Assembly (NCBI GenBank): GCA_015063135.1
Contig: SUTA01000005.1
Span: 54,560-118,559, forward strand
DNA from: Thermoplasmata archaeon
GTDB lineage: Archaea > Thermoplasmatota > Thermoplasmata > Methanomassiliicoccales > Methanomethylophilaceae
DNA: 64,000 bases
Direction: 5' to 3'
The notes under the pieces were generated by a model that made no database searches, was not told the origin of the DNA, and was given only the letters and a program-made list of their open reading frames with translations. The translations under genes and the position numbers were made by a program. This document shows positions 8,825 through 17,593 of this stretch, piece after piece (positions within the stretch are counted from its first letter, which is position 1; each line of letters starts with the position of its first letter).

Positions 8825-9372
8825 TCTTTCACCTTGTGAGATTTCTGGACGATGTAGATTCCGTCCTGGAACGTCCTCTTGTCGAATCCAACCCTGGAGG
8901 TGGCCCTCTCGATGTTGGCCGCGGTCTGTCCGCAGGCCTCGATGTCGATGCCCTCCACGGTCACATCCTGGCCGCTGACCTTGACGGTGCAGCCCTTGAC
9001 GATGTTGGCGTAGCGGGGGGCGTGGCCTCCCATGTAGTTGTTGATCTCAACGCGGTCGCCCTTGACTGCGACTTTCATCGGGAAGTGGTTGAATACGATC
9101 TTCAAGTGGTAGGTGAAACCCTCGGTGACGCCGTGGATCATGTTCTTCACATGGGCGACGTAGGTTCCGACCATTGCCTTGTCCTTGATTCTCGGGTACT
9201 CGCAGCTGACGCTGACCTGTCCTTCTCCGACGGCAATATCTATGCCAGGGTGCGCGAAGTTTCTGCTTAGTTCTCCCTTCGGTCCTTTGACCTTCATGAT
9301 GCCCGCGTCGTATGTCACGGACACTCCACCGGGGATAGCGATGGTGCTTTCGATTTTCCCTGCTATTGTCAT
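8821..9372 (-). CDS. rpl6: 50S ribosomal protein L6 (uL6)
   Basis: 183 residues made of two tandem alpha/beta repeats, the normal uL6 fold; it contacts the GTPase-associated region. The C-terminal half includes HFPMKVAVKGD and VEGIDIEACGQTAANIE, typical archaeal segments. It ends with TGA inside the L32e start. Confidence 0.97.
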   Translation of the reverse strand: MTIAGKIESTIAIPGGVSVTYDAGIMKVKGPKGELSRNFAHPGIDIAVGEGQVSVSCEYPRIKDKAMVGTYVAHVKNMIHGVTEGFTYHLKIVFNHFPMKVAVKGDRVEINNYMGGHAPRYANIVKGCTVKVSGQDVTVEGIDIEACGQTAANIERATSRVGFDKRTFQDGIYIVQKSHKVKE

Positions 9373-9381
9373 CTTTATTCC

Positions 9382-9771
9382 TCAGTACACATATGCCAGG
9401 AGTTTTCCGCCGATACCGAGCTCTTTGGCCCTGTCCTGCGTGATGACCCCTGCGGTTGTGGTCAGGATCAGGAGGCCGAAGTCCTGGGCGGGGAGGAACC
9501 TCGCCTCGAATTTCTCGACATCCGTCACTTTGACCGAATACCTGGGCTTGATAACCCCGCAGTCGTTGATTGCTCCTCCGAGCATGACGCGGAATTTGCC
9601 TGCTTTCCCGTCCTCGACGTACTCGAACTGGTTGATGTACCCGCTGTCCTGCATGACCTTCAGCACACGGCCGATGAGCTTGGAGGACGGCTGGATGGTG
9701 CACTCGCCTTTTCCGTCGTTGGCGGCATTCTTTATGACGCACATGGCGTCATTCAATGGATCGCTCTGCAT
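9382..9771 (-). CDS. rps8: 30S ribosomal protein S8 (uS8)
   Basis: 129 residues. It starts with MQSDPLNDAM and ends with the classical ITQDRAKELGIGGKLLAYVY block, which marks uS8. It binds the central domain of 16S rRNA. TGA stop. Confidence 0.97.
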   Translation of the reverse strand: MQSDPLNDAMCVIKNAANDGKGECTIQPSSKLIGRVLKVMQDSGYINQFEYVEDGKAGKFRVMLGGAINDCGVIKPRYSVKVTDVEKFEARFLPAQDFGLLILTTTAGVITQDRAKELGIGGKLLAYVY

Positions 9772-9783
9772 TTATGACACCTC

Positions 9784-9930
9784 TCACGAATACTTCTTGA
9801 ATCCGAGCTCGGGAGCCATGTCCCTGAAGCACTGGCGGCACAGGTGCATCCCGTACCTCCTGATGATTCCTCTCCTGCGTCCGCAGCGGGTGCAGCCTAC
9901 AGACCTTCCGAACTGCTTAGTTGGCTTCAC
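9784..9930 (-). CDS. rps14: 30S ribosomal protein S14, zinc-binding type (uS14)
   Basis: A 48-residue gene missed by length filters. It reads [13 protein letters not shown], then CxxC (residues 13 and 16) and a second CxxC (31 and 34, LCRQC), the zinc ribbon of archaeal uS14, and ends with LGFKKYS and TGA. The start is GTG at 9930, overlapping the L5 stop as GTGA. Its place between L5 and S8 is the standard order. Confidence 0.95.
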   Translation of the reverse strand: MKPTKQFGRSVGCTRCGRRRGIIRRYGMHLCRQCFRDMAPELGFKKYS

Positions 9931-10436
9931 TGGACCACCTGAACCTCAAATTTCTCTTTCATGAACTCGATAGCCTCCGCGCGGTCTACGCGGTGGCTCT
10001 TGGGGATCCTCCTCTTGAGGAGGGCCCTCTGGGTAATCCTGTTACCGGGCCTCCTGAGGACGACGCTGATATCCATACCGAAGATACCGATCTCGGGGTC
10101 GTACTTCATACCCTCGAAGTCGGTGTAGTCGGAGATACCGAAGGACATGTTGCCCTCCTTGTCGAAGGAGTACTCGGGGACGCGCATCTCGCGGATGACG
10201 AGGGCCTTCCTGACGAAGTCCTCTGCGGTCTCTCCCCTGAGGGTGACCTTGCATCCGAGGGGCATGCCCTGCCTGATACCCAGGTCCCTGTTCACGGTCT
10301 TGGACACGGTCTCGACGGGCTTCTGCCCGGTGACCATCTCCAGGACCTTCTCTGCCTTGACGAGCCTCTCGCCCGCCTCGCCGACGCCGATGTTGACGAC
10401 GACCTTCTCGACCTTGAGATCCCTCATGGTGCTCAT
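9927..10436 (-). CDS. rpl5: 50S ribosomal protein L5 (uL5)
   Basis: 169 residues. The segments [17 protein letters not shown] and [16 protein letters not shown] identify archaeal uL5, which binds 5S rRNA with L18. It overlaps S4e upstream (ATGA) and S14 downstream (GTGA). Confidence 0.97.
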   Translation of the reverse strand: MSTMRDLKVEKVVVNIGVGEAGERLVKAEKVLEMVTGQKPVETVSKTVNRDLGIRQGMPLGCKVTLRGETAEDFVRKALVIREMRVPEYSFDKEGNMSFGISDYTDFEGMKYDPEIGIFGMDISVVLRRPGNRITQRALLKRRIPKSHRVDRAEAIEFMKEKFEVQVVQ

Positions 10437-11140
10437 TCGGATGCCTCCGGGAGCTTGATCTCGGGCTTGTCGGCGCCGATGACGATGCAGTTCGAGGCGA
10501 CGGTCTCGGTCCCGTCGGTGAACAGGATGCGGTTCTCAGCGGGACCGCGGACGGTCTCGATGGCCTTGACGGACCTGACGGCACCGGCCTGGGATCCGAA
10601 GCGGATCAGGACGCAGGCGCCGGCTTGCATGGGGTAGTGCCCCTGGATGGCCTGGCCGTCGAAGGCGACCTTGAGGCTGTCGCCGCATTTGTAGTCGTTC
10701 TTGTCGAGGACGATGTTCCTTCCTCCGGAGAGGTTCAGCTGGAACTTGCCGCCCTTGACGATGGTCTTGTTCTCGATCTTGCAGATCTCCCAGGCGGCCT
10801 CGGCCTCGTCCACGGGGACGAGGGTCAGCTTTCCCTTGTCGGTCAGGAGCATCCTGTAGGTCAGGTTCATCTTGGGAACCTGCACGATGTCCATGAATCC
10901 GACGGGGGCCTTGGGGCTCTTCACGGCCTTGCCGTCGACGATCATCTCGCGGTTGCCGATGATCCTCTTGGCCTCTTTGGCCGTGTCGCATGCGCCGATC
11001 ATGTCCCTGAGGACGGTGACGGCGGGCATGGACTCCTCGATGGAGTGCGCTCCGGCGGTCTGCTTCGCTACGAAGACGTTGACCTTCCTCTTCAGGGGCC
11101 AGGACCTGGGCGCCGCCAGTCTCTTCATGTGGTCGCTCAT
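10433..11140 (-). CDS. rps4e: 30S ribosomal protein S4e (eS4)
   Basis: 235 residues with the N-terminal S4-like RNA-binding domain (HMKRLAAPRSWPLKRK), a central S4e domain and a C-terminal KOW-like region (GGRNIVLDKNDYKCGD). It is an archaeal/eukaryotic protein without a bacterial counterpart. It overlaps both neighbours by four bases. Confidence 0.97.
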   Translation of the reverse strand: MSDHMKRLAAPRSWPLKRKVNVFVAKQTAGAHSIEESMPAVTVLRDMIGACDTAKEAKRIIGNREMIVDGKAVKSPKAPVGFMDIVQVPKMNLTYRMLLTDKGKLTLVPVDEAEAAWEICKIENKTIVKGGKFQLNLSGGRNIVLDKNDYKCGDSLKVAFDGQAIQGHYPMQAGACVLIRFGSQAGAVRSVKAIETVRGPAENRILFTDGTETVASNCIVIGADKPEIKLPEASE

Positions 11141-11511
11141 TCTTTAGCCTCCTTGTTCTTGGAGAGGGAGTCCATCCTCCACTGGTCCTCGGTGTTCAGC
11201 TTGACGATCACGAGGTTGGAAGCGTGGATGGGGCGCTCGGTGGCGGTACCGTCGGCCTGGTTGATCGTGATCCCCTCGATGGAGACACGGCCGGTCTTGG
11301 TGTAGACCTCGAGGACCTTTCCCTCAATGTTCCTAATGTCTTCGTTGCCGCGGACGACGATGACGGTGTCTCCCTTGCAGACCCTGGCGCTGCGGACCCC
11401 GTATTTCTCACGGAGCTCGGAGCTGAGGTGCGCGGAGAGCATCTTCCTCTTGACGTGCGCGGAGGCGTTAGCCTGGTTCTTCCTCTGGACCCTTGCTTTG
11501 CTGCTCGGCAT
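11137..11511 (-). CDS. rpl24: 50S ribosomal protein L24 (uL24)
   Basis: 124 residues from ATG at 11511. The KOW motif (RVCKGDTVIVVRGNEDI) and the preceding LREKYGVRSAR are typical of archaeal uL24, an assembly initiator of the large subunit. It lies between L14 and S4e, with a TGA stop. Confidence 0.96.
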   Translation of the reverse strand: MPSSKARVQRKNQANASAHVKRKMLSAHLSSELREKYGVRSARVCKGDTVIVVRGNEDIRNIEGKVLEVYTKTGRVSIEGITINQADGTATERPIHASNLVIVKLNTEDQWRMDSLSKNKEAKE

Positions 11512-11521
11512 GTCTGGCACC

Positions 11522-11920
11522 TCACACGATAGTGTTGGCGGTCGCGGACACGCGGGGCCACCTCTCGGCGGCCTCCCTGGCGACGGGCCCTTTGATGTCT
11601 GTTCCCTTGGTCTCACCGGTCTCGGTGGTGATGACGGCGGCGTTGTCCTCGAAGTAGACCATCGTGCCGTCGGGCCTCCTCATGGGGCGCCTCTGGCGGA
11701 CGATGACTGCGAAGACGATCTGCCTCCTCATCTGAGGGGTTCCTTTCTTGACGGATGCGATGACGAGGTCGCCGACGCCTGCGGAGGGGACCCTCCTGGC
11801 GACGCCGTGGTAGCCGGGGACGGTGATGATCTCGATCTCCTTGGCTCCGGTGTTGTCGATCACGGCTAGGCGGGAGCCGTTCTGAAGGCCCCTGGTCTGG
11901 TTTCCGGAAATTCCCTTCAT
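11522..11920 (-). CDS. rpl14: 50S ribosomal protein L14 (uL14)
   Basis: 132 residues from ATG at 11920. The blocks SRLAVIDNTGAKEIE, ASVKKGTPQMRRQ and YFEDNAAVI are hallmarks of uL14, which sits at the subunit interface. TGA stop. Confidence 0.97.
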   Translation of the reverse strand: MKGISGNQTRGLQNGSRLAVIDNTGAKEIEIITVPGYHGVARRVPSAGVGDLVIASVKKGTPQMRRQIVFAVIVRQRRPMRRPDGTMVYFEDNAAVITTETGETKGTDIKGPVAREAAERWPRVSATANTIV

Positions 11921-11925
11921 CTGGC

Positions 11926-12258
11926 TCACTCCTTCTTCTCGACTACTACGAAGGACACGGTCTTGGCGATGGGGCGGCACTCCATGATGGTCACCCTGTC
12001 GCCGGCCTTGAGGCCGAGGCAGGAGGGCGCATGGGCGGTGTACCTGTTGCTCCTCTTCTCGTATCTCTCGTACTTCTTCTGATATTTGAGGTAGTTGCGC
12101 TCGACCACGACGGTTTTGTTCATCTTGACCGTGGCGACCACCCCGTCGATCGTCTGGCCGCGTACCGACAGGCTGCCGTGGAACGGGCAGTTCGGGTCGG
12201 TGCACTCCCCGGAGGGGGCCTTGACGTCGATTCCGATGTCTCTGATTTCTGCTGTCAT
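11926..12258 (-). CDS. rps17: 30S ribosomal protein S17 (uS17)
   Basis: 110 residues, the longer archaeal form. The OB-fold core contains MNKTVVVERNYLKY and the C-terminal GDRVTIMECRPIAKTVSF block. An N-terminal CTDPNCPFHG segment carries two cysteines. It follows Rpp29 and precedes L14. Confidence 0.96.
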   Translation of the reverse strand: MTAEIRDIGIDVKAPSGECTDPNCPFHGSLSVRGQTIDGVVATVKMNKTVVVERNYLKYQKKYERYEKRSNRYTAHAPSCLGLKAGDRVTIMECRPIAKTVSFVVVEKKE

Positions 12259-12265
12259 TCTTGAA

Positions 12266-12520
12266 TCACCTAACCTTCTTGATTCTGTCTTCTGGTTGGT
12301 GGGTTATTTTTGATCCGATGATGTCGACTGTTCTGCCCTCGTATGCGAACCTGAACACATTGCCTGGTTTGGGTACCATTCTCTCAGTTCCGGCCGATTC
12401 GATGGTGAACGTGTTCTTGGTCTCGTCGACCACCCTGCCGGCGATGCCGGAGAATGGCTTAGACAGCACTTCCACGTCCAGTCCGATGAGTTCAGTCCTG
12501 TAGACATCCATGTCTGTCAT
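12266..12520 (-). CDS. rnp1: Ribonuclease P protein component 1 (Rpp29/Pop4)
   Basis: 84 residues with the Sm-like beta-barrel of archaeal Rpp29: ELIGLDVEVLSKP, GIAGRVVDETKNTF, then ERMVPKPGNVFRF. It helps RNase P process the 5' ends of tRNA precursors. Its place between SUI1 and S17 is conserved in euryarchaea. The start ATG at 12520 overlaps the SUI1 stop by four bases. Confidence 0.93.
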   Translation of the reverse strand: MTDMDVYRTELIGLDVEVLSKPFSGIAGRVVDETKNTFTIESAGTERMVPKPGNVFRFAYEGRTVDIIGSKITHQPEDRIKKVR

Positions 12521-12816
12521 CTTGCCTCGGTGCGGAATCCCATCTCCTCGAGGACCGCCTTGACTTTCTTCTTGTGGTCCCCCTGGAGCTCGATGCGTCC
12601 GTCCTTGCAGGTTCCGCCGGTGGCGCATTTGTTCTTCAGCTGCTTGGCCAGGTCGCCGATGTCGATGTCGTTCTCATCGATACCGTCGATGACCGTGACG
12701 GTCTTCCCGTACCTGCGGCTGTCGATCGAGATCCTCACCGTCTGCTGCTCGCGTGCGATCTCCTCGCACATGCACAGCTCTTTTGGCAATCCGCATACAG
12801 AACAGATCTCTGCCAT
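12517..12816 (-). CDS. Translation initiation factor SUI1/eIF1-like (aIF1)
   Basis: 99 residues. An N-terminal CxxC-x4-CMC zinc-like motif (ICSVCGLPKELCMC) is followed by the SUI1 fold with GGTCKDGRIELQGDH. It is thought to guard start-codon selection on the small subunit. It lies between L29 and Rpp29 as usual and overlaps both. Confidence 0.94.
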   Translation of the reverse strand: MAEICSVCGLPKELCMCEEIAREQQTVRISIDSRRYGKTVTVIDGIDENDIDIGDLAKQLKNKCATGGTCKDGRIELQGDHKKKVKAVLEEMGFRTEAR

Positions 12817-13019
12817 CAGATCTCTTCCTCCTCCTTCTGTACGGTCAGAATGCGGGCGATGTTCAGCCTGAGGGCGCGGATCGCGCCGGGGCTGGAGGGG
12901 GCGCCTCCCATTGCGGAGACTCCCCTCTCGTGCATGAGCTCGTCGCGGAGCTCCTTCAGCTTCTGGTTGCGCTCCTCGGCGGACATGTTCCTGATCTCGG
13001 AGGTCTTGAGCGAGGACAT
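12816..13019 (-). CDS. rpl29: 50S ribosomal protein L29 (uL29)
   Basis: 67 residues, a two-helix hairpin starting MSSLKTSEIRNMSAEER. I chose ATG at 13019, which shares one base with the S3 TGA (TGATG). A GTG at 13022 would add one residue. It lies near the polypeptide exit tunnel. Confidence 0.95.
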   Translation of the reverse strand: MSSLKTSEIRNMSAEERNQKLKELRDELMHERGVSAMGGAPSSPGAIRALRLNIARILTVQKEEEEI

Positions 13020-13705
13020 CACTCCACCTCCTCAGCGGGTGCGTCGTCGACGACGGCGGGCTCCTCGGCGGGGGCGGTGAAGAGGTCCGGGAGGGCCTCT
13101 GCCGCCTCAGTCTTGTTGAGGATCTTGATGTCTGCGGGCATGGAGGAATCCTTGTCCATGATCTCCACGGTGACTCCGATGACTCCCATCTTGAGCTTGG
13201 CGACTGCGTAGCCGTGGCTCATGAAGTTCTCCTTCGTCTCTCCGCAGAACTTGATGTTGCCCTCTTTGAACTTCTCGGTCCTGTGCCTCTGTCCGGTCAG
13301 CTTGCCGGCGACGATGATGTGGCATCCGCGGGCACCGGCATCCATGATCCTGCGGACCGTGGAGTGTCCCGCCCTGCGGAAGTGCCAGCCCCTCTCGAGG
13401 GAGAAGGCCAGCTTCTCTGCCATTATCTGCGCGTTGAGGCTGGGGTTCTCGACTTCCTGGACCTCGATCTGGGGGTTCTCGAACCCGAAGCGCTCCTCGA
13501 TGACGGTGGTCAGGTTCTTGATGGTCTGACCGCGCCTGCCGATGACGAGCCCGGGCCTCTCGGTGATGAGGAGGACGCGGGTACCCATGGGGGTCCTCTG
13601 CACGTCCAGCCCGCCGAATCCAGCGCGGCTGACTTCCTTCATCAGGTACTCCTTGAGGAGCACCCTGCGGACGTTCTCGGCAACGAATTTCCTTTCTGCT
13701 GCCAT
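13019..13705 (-). CDS. rps3: 30S ribosomal protein S3 (uS3)
   Basis: 228 residues from ATG at 13705. The KH domain carries the LVIGRRGQTIKNL motif, and the C-terminal domain has GWHFRRAGHSTVRRIMDAGARG. It forms part of the mRNA entry helicase site. The acidic C-terminal tail is common in archaea. TGA stop. Confidence 0.97.
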   Translation of the reverse strand: MAAERKFVAENVRRVLLKEYLMKEVSRAGFGGLDVQRTPMGTRVLLITERPGLVIGRRGQTIKNLTTVIEERFGFENPQIEVQEVENPSLNAQIMAEKLAFSLERGWHFRRAGHSTVRRIMDAGARGCHIIVAGKLTGQRHRTEKFKEGNIKFCGETKENFMSHGYAVAKLKMGVIGVTVEIMDKDSSMPADIKILNKTEAAEALPDLFTAPAEEPAVVDDAPAEEVE

Positions 13706-13706
13706 T

Positions 13707-14156
13707 TCACTCAACCTCCTGGATGATGACTTCGACGTTGACGGTCTCCTGGTTCCACTGGGTGGCGCGTCCGTGGGCCCTGGGCATGTGCCCGGGGATG
13801 ACGCGGCCCCTGGAAACGGAGATGGTCGCGATGGCCATGTCGGAGACGGAGAGTCCCTTGTACTCGGCGTTGGAGGCCGCGGAGTTCAGCACATCCAGGA
13901 TGGCCTTGGCGGCCTTCACGGGGTACCTTCCGGGTCCTACGCCGGGCTTGTGGGAGACACGCTTGTTGTATCTCCTCAGGGGGACTGCCCTCTTCTTGTC
14001 GATGACGTCGGCCAGCGCCTGCTGGGCGGTCTCGACCTTCATTCCGCGGATCATACCGGCGACCTCGCGGGCGAACTTGGGGGAGCACGGGATCTCCTTA
14101 CCGAGCGCCTTCGCGGAGGTGTCGGGGTCGGCTGTTGCTGTGTATCCTGAAACCAT
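13707..14156 (-). CDS. rpl22: 50S ribosomal protein L22 (uL22)
   Basis: 149 residues. I chose ATG at 14156, which has a strong GAGGTGG site five bases upstream, over GTG at 14165. The start GYTATADPDTSAKALGKE and the C-terminal MPRAHGRATQWNQ block are typical of archaeal uL22, which lines the exit tunnel. Confidence 0.96.
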   Translation of the reverse strand: MVSGYTATADPDTSAKALGKEIPCSPKFAREVAGMIRGMKVETAQQALADVIDKKRAVPLRRYNKRVSHKPGVGPGRYPVKAAKAILDVLNSAASNAEYKGLSVSDMAIATISVSRGRVIPGHMPRAHGRATQWNQETVNVEVIIQEVE

Positions 14157-14166
14157 GTAATCCACC

Positions 14167-14628
14167 TCACTTCAGCGGCATGAACTTCGAGGACCTGGTA
14201 GCACCGACTCCGGGTCCGGAGTGCTGCGGGGCCTTCCTTGTCTGCGCGAACTCGCCGAGGAAGCATCCGATCATCTCGGGCTTGATCTCGACGTCTTTGA
14301 ACTCTTTACCGTTGTAGATGCTGACGGTCTTCCCCACGAACTGGGGGATGATCGGCAGGTCCCTGCGGTGGGTCCTGACCGGCTCGGTCGCGTCCTTCAG
14401 CTTGTCGAACAGGAGCTGCTGCTCGTAGTTGAGGCCGCGGAGGTAGGTCCTCCTGGCCCTGGAGGGCAGCAGCTCGAGGATCTCCTCGAAGGGTTTCTCG
14501 AGGAGCTCTTCCATCGTGAATCCGCGGTACAGGAACTCCTTCTTCCTCCTCGCCTGGATTGCCGATGCCTTCTTCCTGGACTTCCTCCTCGAGGCCTTTG
14601 CCGATCCTGCAATAATCTTTCTTGCCAT
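14167..14628 (-). CDS. rps19: 30S ribosomal protein S19 (uS19)
   Basis: 153 residues. The C-terminal two thirds carry the uS19 core (THRRDLPIIPQFVGKTVSI, MIGCFLGEFAQTRK, GPGVGATRSSKF). A basic N-terminal extension is usual in archaea. ATG at 14628 is my choice; GTG at 14637 overlapping the L2 stop is possible. The L22 ribosome binding site begins at its TGA. Confidence 0.95.
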   Translation of the reverse strand: MARKIIAGSAKASRRKSRKKASAIQARRKKEFLYRGFTMEELLEKPFEEILELLPSRARRTYLRGLNYEQQLLFDKLKDATEPVRTHRRDLPIIPQFVGKTVSIYNGKEFKDVEIKPEMIGCFLGEFAQTRKAPQHSGPGVGATRSSKFMPLK

Positions 14629-14633
14629 TGCAA

Positions 14634-15329
14634 TCACTTCTTTATTTTCTTCTTAGGAGGCAGGAATCCTACCTTCTGACCGGGCGATGCGGTCCTCTTC
14701 TGACAGTTGGGTCCTCCGACGTGGGCGTGGCTTCCGCCTCCGTGGGGGTGGTCGACGGGGTTCATCGCGACTCCCTTCGTCTTGAAGGGGGCGGTGGACC
14801 TCGACCTGAGGGTGTGGACGTTCTTTCCCGCCTTGGCGAGGGGCTTGTCTCCCCTGCCGCCGCCTGCGACGACGCCGATGGCGGCGCGGCAGTTGGGGCT
14901 GAACTCCTTGATCTCGCCGGAGGGCATGAGCACCATGACCTTCTCTCCCCTGGAGACGACGGTCGCGGATGCGCCTGCGACTTTGGCGAACTTTCCACCG
15001 TCTCCGGGGCGGGCCTCGACATTGTTGATGAGGGTTCCCTCGGGGATGTTGGAGAGCATTGTGATGTTACCGGCCTTGATCTCGGTTCCTCCAATCTGGA
15101 TGGTCTGGCCGACCTTGGTGCCCTCGACTGCCAGCTGGTAGTCGGTGACGCCGTTCACATCGAGAACGGCGAGGGGGCAGGTCCTGCCGGGAGCCTGGAT
15201 CAGGTCTTTGATGACGGCGGTTCCCTCGTTGAAGGCGGGAAGCCTGACGTCGTCGACGTGCCTGTGGCTGGGCGAGCGGTACAGCATTGTGCCGCGGCCG
15301 CGCCTCTGTGGAATCAATCTCTTTCCCAT
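14634..15329 (-). CDS. rpl2: 50S ribosomal protein L2 (uL2)
   Basis: 231 residues from ATG at 15329. The peptidyl-transferase-proximal block AMNPVDHPHGGGSHAHVG with its conserved histidine is present, as is the N-terminal RLIPQRRGRGT. One of the core proteins of the large subunit. TGA stop. Confidence 0.97.
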   Translation of the reverse strand: MGKRLIPQRRGRGTMLYRSPSHRHVDDVRLPAFNEGTAVIKDLIQAPGRTCPLAVLDVNGVTDYQLAVEGTKVGQTIQIGGTEIKAGNITMLSNIPEGTLINNVEARPGDGGKFAKVAGASATVVSRGEKVMVLMPSGEIKEFSPNCRAAIGVVAGGGRGDKPLAKAGKNVHTLRSRSTAPFKTKGVAMNPVDHPHGGGSHAHVGGPNCQKRTASPGQKVGFLPPKKKIKK

Positions 15330-15341
15330 GTTCACTCACCT

Positions 15342-15623
15342 TCAGAAGATACCTACCCTCATCGCGACATCCTCGGCGGAGTATCCCTCCGCGAGCTTGA
15401 TGACGGCGTGCTTTCCATCCTTCTGGATCCTGACCCATACCTTCTCGACCTTGACCTCGAAGCGCTCTTCGAAGGCGGCCTTGATGGCGGCCTTGTCGGC
15501 TGCCCTGTGGACGATGAACTCGATCTTGTTCCCGTCGGTGTAGTTCTGGGTGCGGGTTCCGGAGACGTAGTTGGTCGACTTCTCAGTGTAGTACGGCCTG
15601 ATCAGTATGTCGCTGGTCTTCAC
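15342..15623 (-). CDS. rpl23: 50S ribosomal protein L23 (uL23)
   Basis: 93 residues. I chose GTG at 15623 (reading VKTSDILIRPYYTEKS), which overlaps the L4 stop as GTGA and has a GGGGGTGG site upstream. GTG at 15632 would add three residues. It is the exit-tunnel docking site for SRP and chaperones. Confidence 0.94.
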   Translation of the reverse strand: MKTSDILIRPYYTEKSTNYVSGTRTQNYTDGNKIEFIVHRAADKAAIKAAFEERFEVKVEKVWVRIQKDGKHAVIKLAEGYSAEDVAMRVGIF

Positions 15624-16396
15624 TGGGTCCACCCCCCGATCGCATCGATGGCGGATTTCGTGTAGACGGTCAGCCTGCCTGCGTCGCCACCGGGCGCCAG
15701 GACGCTGGTGTTCAGAGTCTTGACTTCCTCGACGGTGACTCCGGGGATGTTGGCCGCGCTCTTGAAGATGGGCGCGTCCCTCTCCTCGCTGCTGACGACG
15801 ACGAGCACGGAGACGGGGGTGCGGTACTTCCTGTTCCTCATGGTTCCCCTTCCTGCCCTGATCTTGCGGCCCTCCTTGGCCCTCTCGATGTCGTAGGCGA
15901 TGCCGATCTTCTCGAACACCTCGACGACCTCCGCGGTCGTCTTGACGTCCTGGAAGGCATCCTCGACCACGATGGGGAAGGAGACCTTGTCGTCGAACTG
16001 GTGGCCGCGGGCCTTGACGCAGTCCGCGCAGCCGGTGGCTGCGAGGGCGGAGGCCTTCGCGATCTTCAGCTCTTTCTTGTTGACTTTCTGTGCCCAGATC
16101 CTCTCCGGCCTCGGGGGGTGCGCCCTCCTTCCGGACACGTTGTTGGGAGACTCGGTGGCCTTCCTTCCATCGTGTACCCTCTGGACGCGCGCGGTTCCGC
16201 GGCCCTTGCCCCAGGTGCTAACGGAGTGCCTCATGCCGGAGCCCTCAGCGGGTCCGTAGGGCTGCCTCTTGTTGGCTGCTGCGGCGAGGACGGCCTTCTT
16301 GATTATGTCGGGCCTGTAAGGGGTCTGGAATGCCTCGGGGACGTCGACCGATCCGGCGACGCCGCCGCTGACTGCATAAACATTGGTTGTTGCCAT
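15620..16396 (-). CDS. rpl4: 50S ribosomal protein L4 (uL4)
   Basis: 258 residues, the archaeal uL4 length. The conserved loop (GKGRGTARVQRVHDGRKATESPN) reaches the exit tunnel, and the C-terminal alpha/beta domain includes RKIRAGRGTMRNRKYR. ATG start, TGA stop overlapping L23. Confidence 0.97.
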   Translation of the reverse strand: MATTNVYAVSGGVAGSVDVPEAFQTPYRPDIIKKAVLAAAANKRQPYGPAEGSGMRHSVSTWGKGRGTARVQRVHDGRKATESPNNVSGRRAHPPRPERIWAQKVNKKELKIAKASALAATGCADCVKARGHQFDDKVSFPIVVEDAFQDVKTTAEVVEVFEKIGIAYDIERAKEGRKIRAGRGTMRNRKYRTPVSVLVVVSSEERDAPIFKSAANIPGVTVEEVKTLNTSVLAPGGDAGRLTVYTKSAIDAIGGWTQ

Positions 16397-16400
16397 TCAA

Positions 16401-17399
16401 TCATGCCCCCTGCTTGGATTCGGTCGAGACGTAGGTGACATCGACCGCGCCGGTCTCCGCCTTCTTGGGGAGCCTGGTTGCATCTCTGAATCTGACGAGC
16501 CTCTTGGTGGGTCCGGGGACGGAGCCGTGGACGAGGACGTAGGTGTTCCTGACCTCTCCGTAGTTGAGGAAGCCGCCCTTGGGGGTGACCTCGGCGCCCT
16601 CGTCGCCGACCTTGATGACTCTCTTGTTGAACTCGGTCCTCTGGTGGTATCCCATCTGACCGGAGCCGGGGACGGTGGACCTGACGTAGCCGGGCCTCTT
16701 GGGTCCGAGGTTACCGATTCCGCGGCGGTGCTTGGAGTTCCTGTGCGAGAGGAGCTTGACTCCCCAGCGCTTGGTGACTCCCTGGAATCCCTTTCCCTTG
16801 GTGACGGCGATCACGTCGACGAAGTTGCCCTCGGCGACGAAGTCGGTGAATCCGACCTCGGTTCCGAGGATGCTCTTGGCGTACTCGATCCTCTCGGGGA
16901 TGGTTCCTCCGCCGATCCTGAGCTCCATGAGGTCGGGGACCTTCTTGGGGACTCCGCTGACCTTCTTGGGCTGGGTGTAGGCAAGGACGCGGACGTCCTC
17001 GACCTCAAGCCCGTCGTACTTGGCGAACGTGGACTCGTCGTGGTTCTTGGGGACGTTCAGGCGCTTGTCGAGGAGGGAGTCCAGGTCCTTTGCCCAGACC
17101 TCTCCGGCGGTTTTCAGCCCGAGGATGTCGTTCTCGTAGAATCTGACGGCCGCAATCTTCATCGGGGGGACCTCGATGACGGTCACGGGTGTCTGGACCT
17201 CCATTCCGGAGGTCGTGCTCTTTGCGCGCTTGTCGACCACGAACGCGTGGGTCATACCGGCCTTGTATCCGGCGAAGCCCTGGATTTTAGGGGCTCCGCT
17301 GATCTCGGGCCACGAGTCGAGCCTTGGCGTCTGCGACTGCGCTCTCTTCCTAGGGCCGTATGCCCTGGATCCTCTCTTGGGACGTCTTCTTTGCGGCAT
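16401..17399 (-). CDS. rpl3: 50S ribosomal protein L3 (uL3), first gene of the operon
   Basis: 332 residues, the long archaeal uL3. Family blocks include GYKAGMTHAFVVD near residue 44, VTKGKGFQGVTKRWGVK, and KRPGYVRSTVPGSGQMGYHQRTE. It is the first gene of the ribosomal cluster. Two AT-rich TATA-like boxes lie about 200 bases upstream, so the transcript may carry a leader of roughly 175 bases. Confidence 0.97.
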   Translation of the reverse strand: MPQRRRPKRGSRAYGPRKRAQSQTPRLDSWPEISGAPKIQGFAGYKAGMTHAFVVDKRAKSTTSGMEVQTPVTVIEVPPMKIAAVRFYENDILGLKTAGEVWAKDLDSLLDKRLNVPKNHDESTFAKYDGLEVEDVRVLAYTQPKKVSGVPKKVPDLMELRIGGGTIPERIEYAKSILGTEVGFTDFVAEGNFVDVIAVTKGKGFQGVTKRWGVKLLSHRNSKHRRGIGNLGPKRPGYVRSTVPGSGQMGYHQRTEFNKRVIKVGDEGAEVTPKGGFLNYGEVRNTYVLVHGSVPGPTKRLVRFRDATRLPKKAETGAVDVTYVSTESKQGA

Positions 17400-17593
17400 A
17401 TTTTACACATACCTGCGAGGGTTTCTTCGCTAACCTCGCGCTTTATCAGACGAACGTCTTAATGCACCGACCGTGACGCCTCGATCGCCCCCAGAACCTC
17501 ATGGGACGGGGCGGACATGGGATGCCGATTCTGCATTGCCCGTTGCGTCTGGTCGGACACTATTATGTCCAATCTAAGCGCTCGTAAGAGGAT

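Noticed and set aside
17459..17590. Hidden tRNA or small RNA gene in the rpl3 leader
   Set aside because: No cloverleaf or strong extended structure could be folded by eye; only a five-base-pair hairpin is evident.
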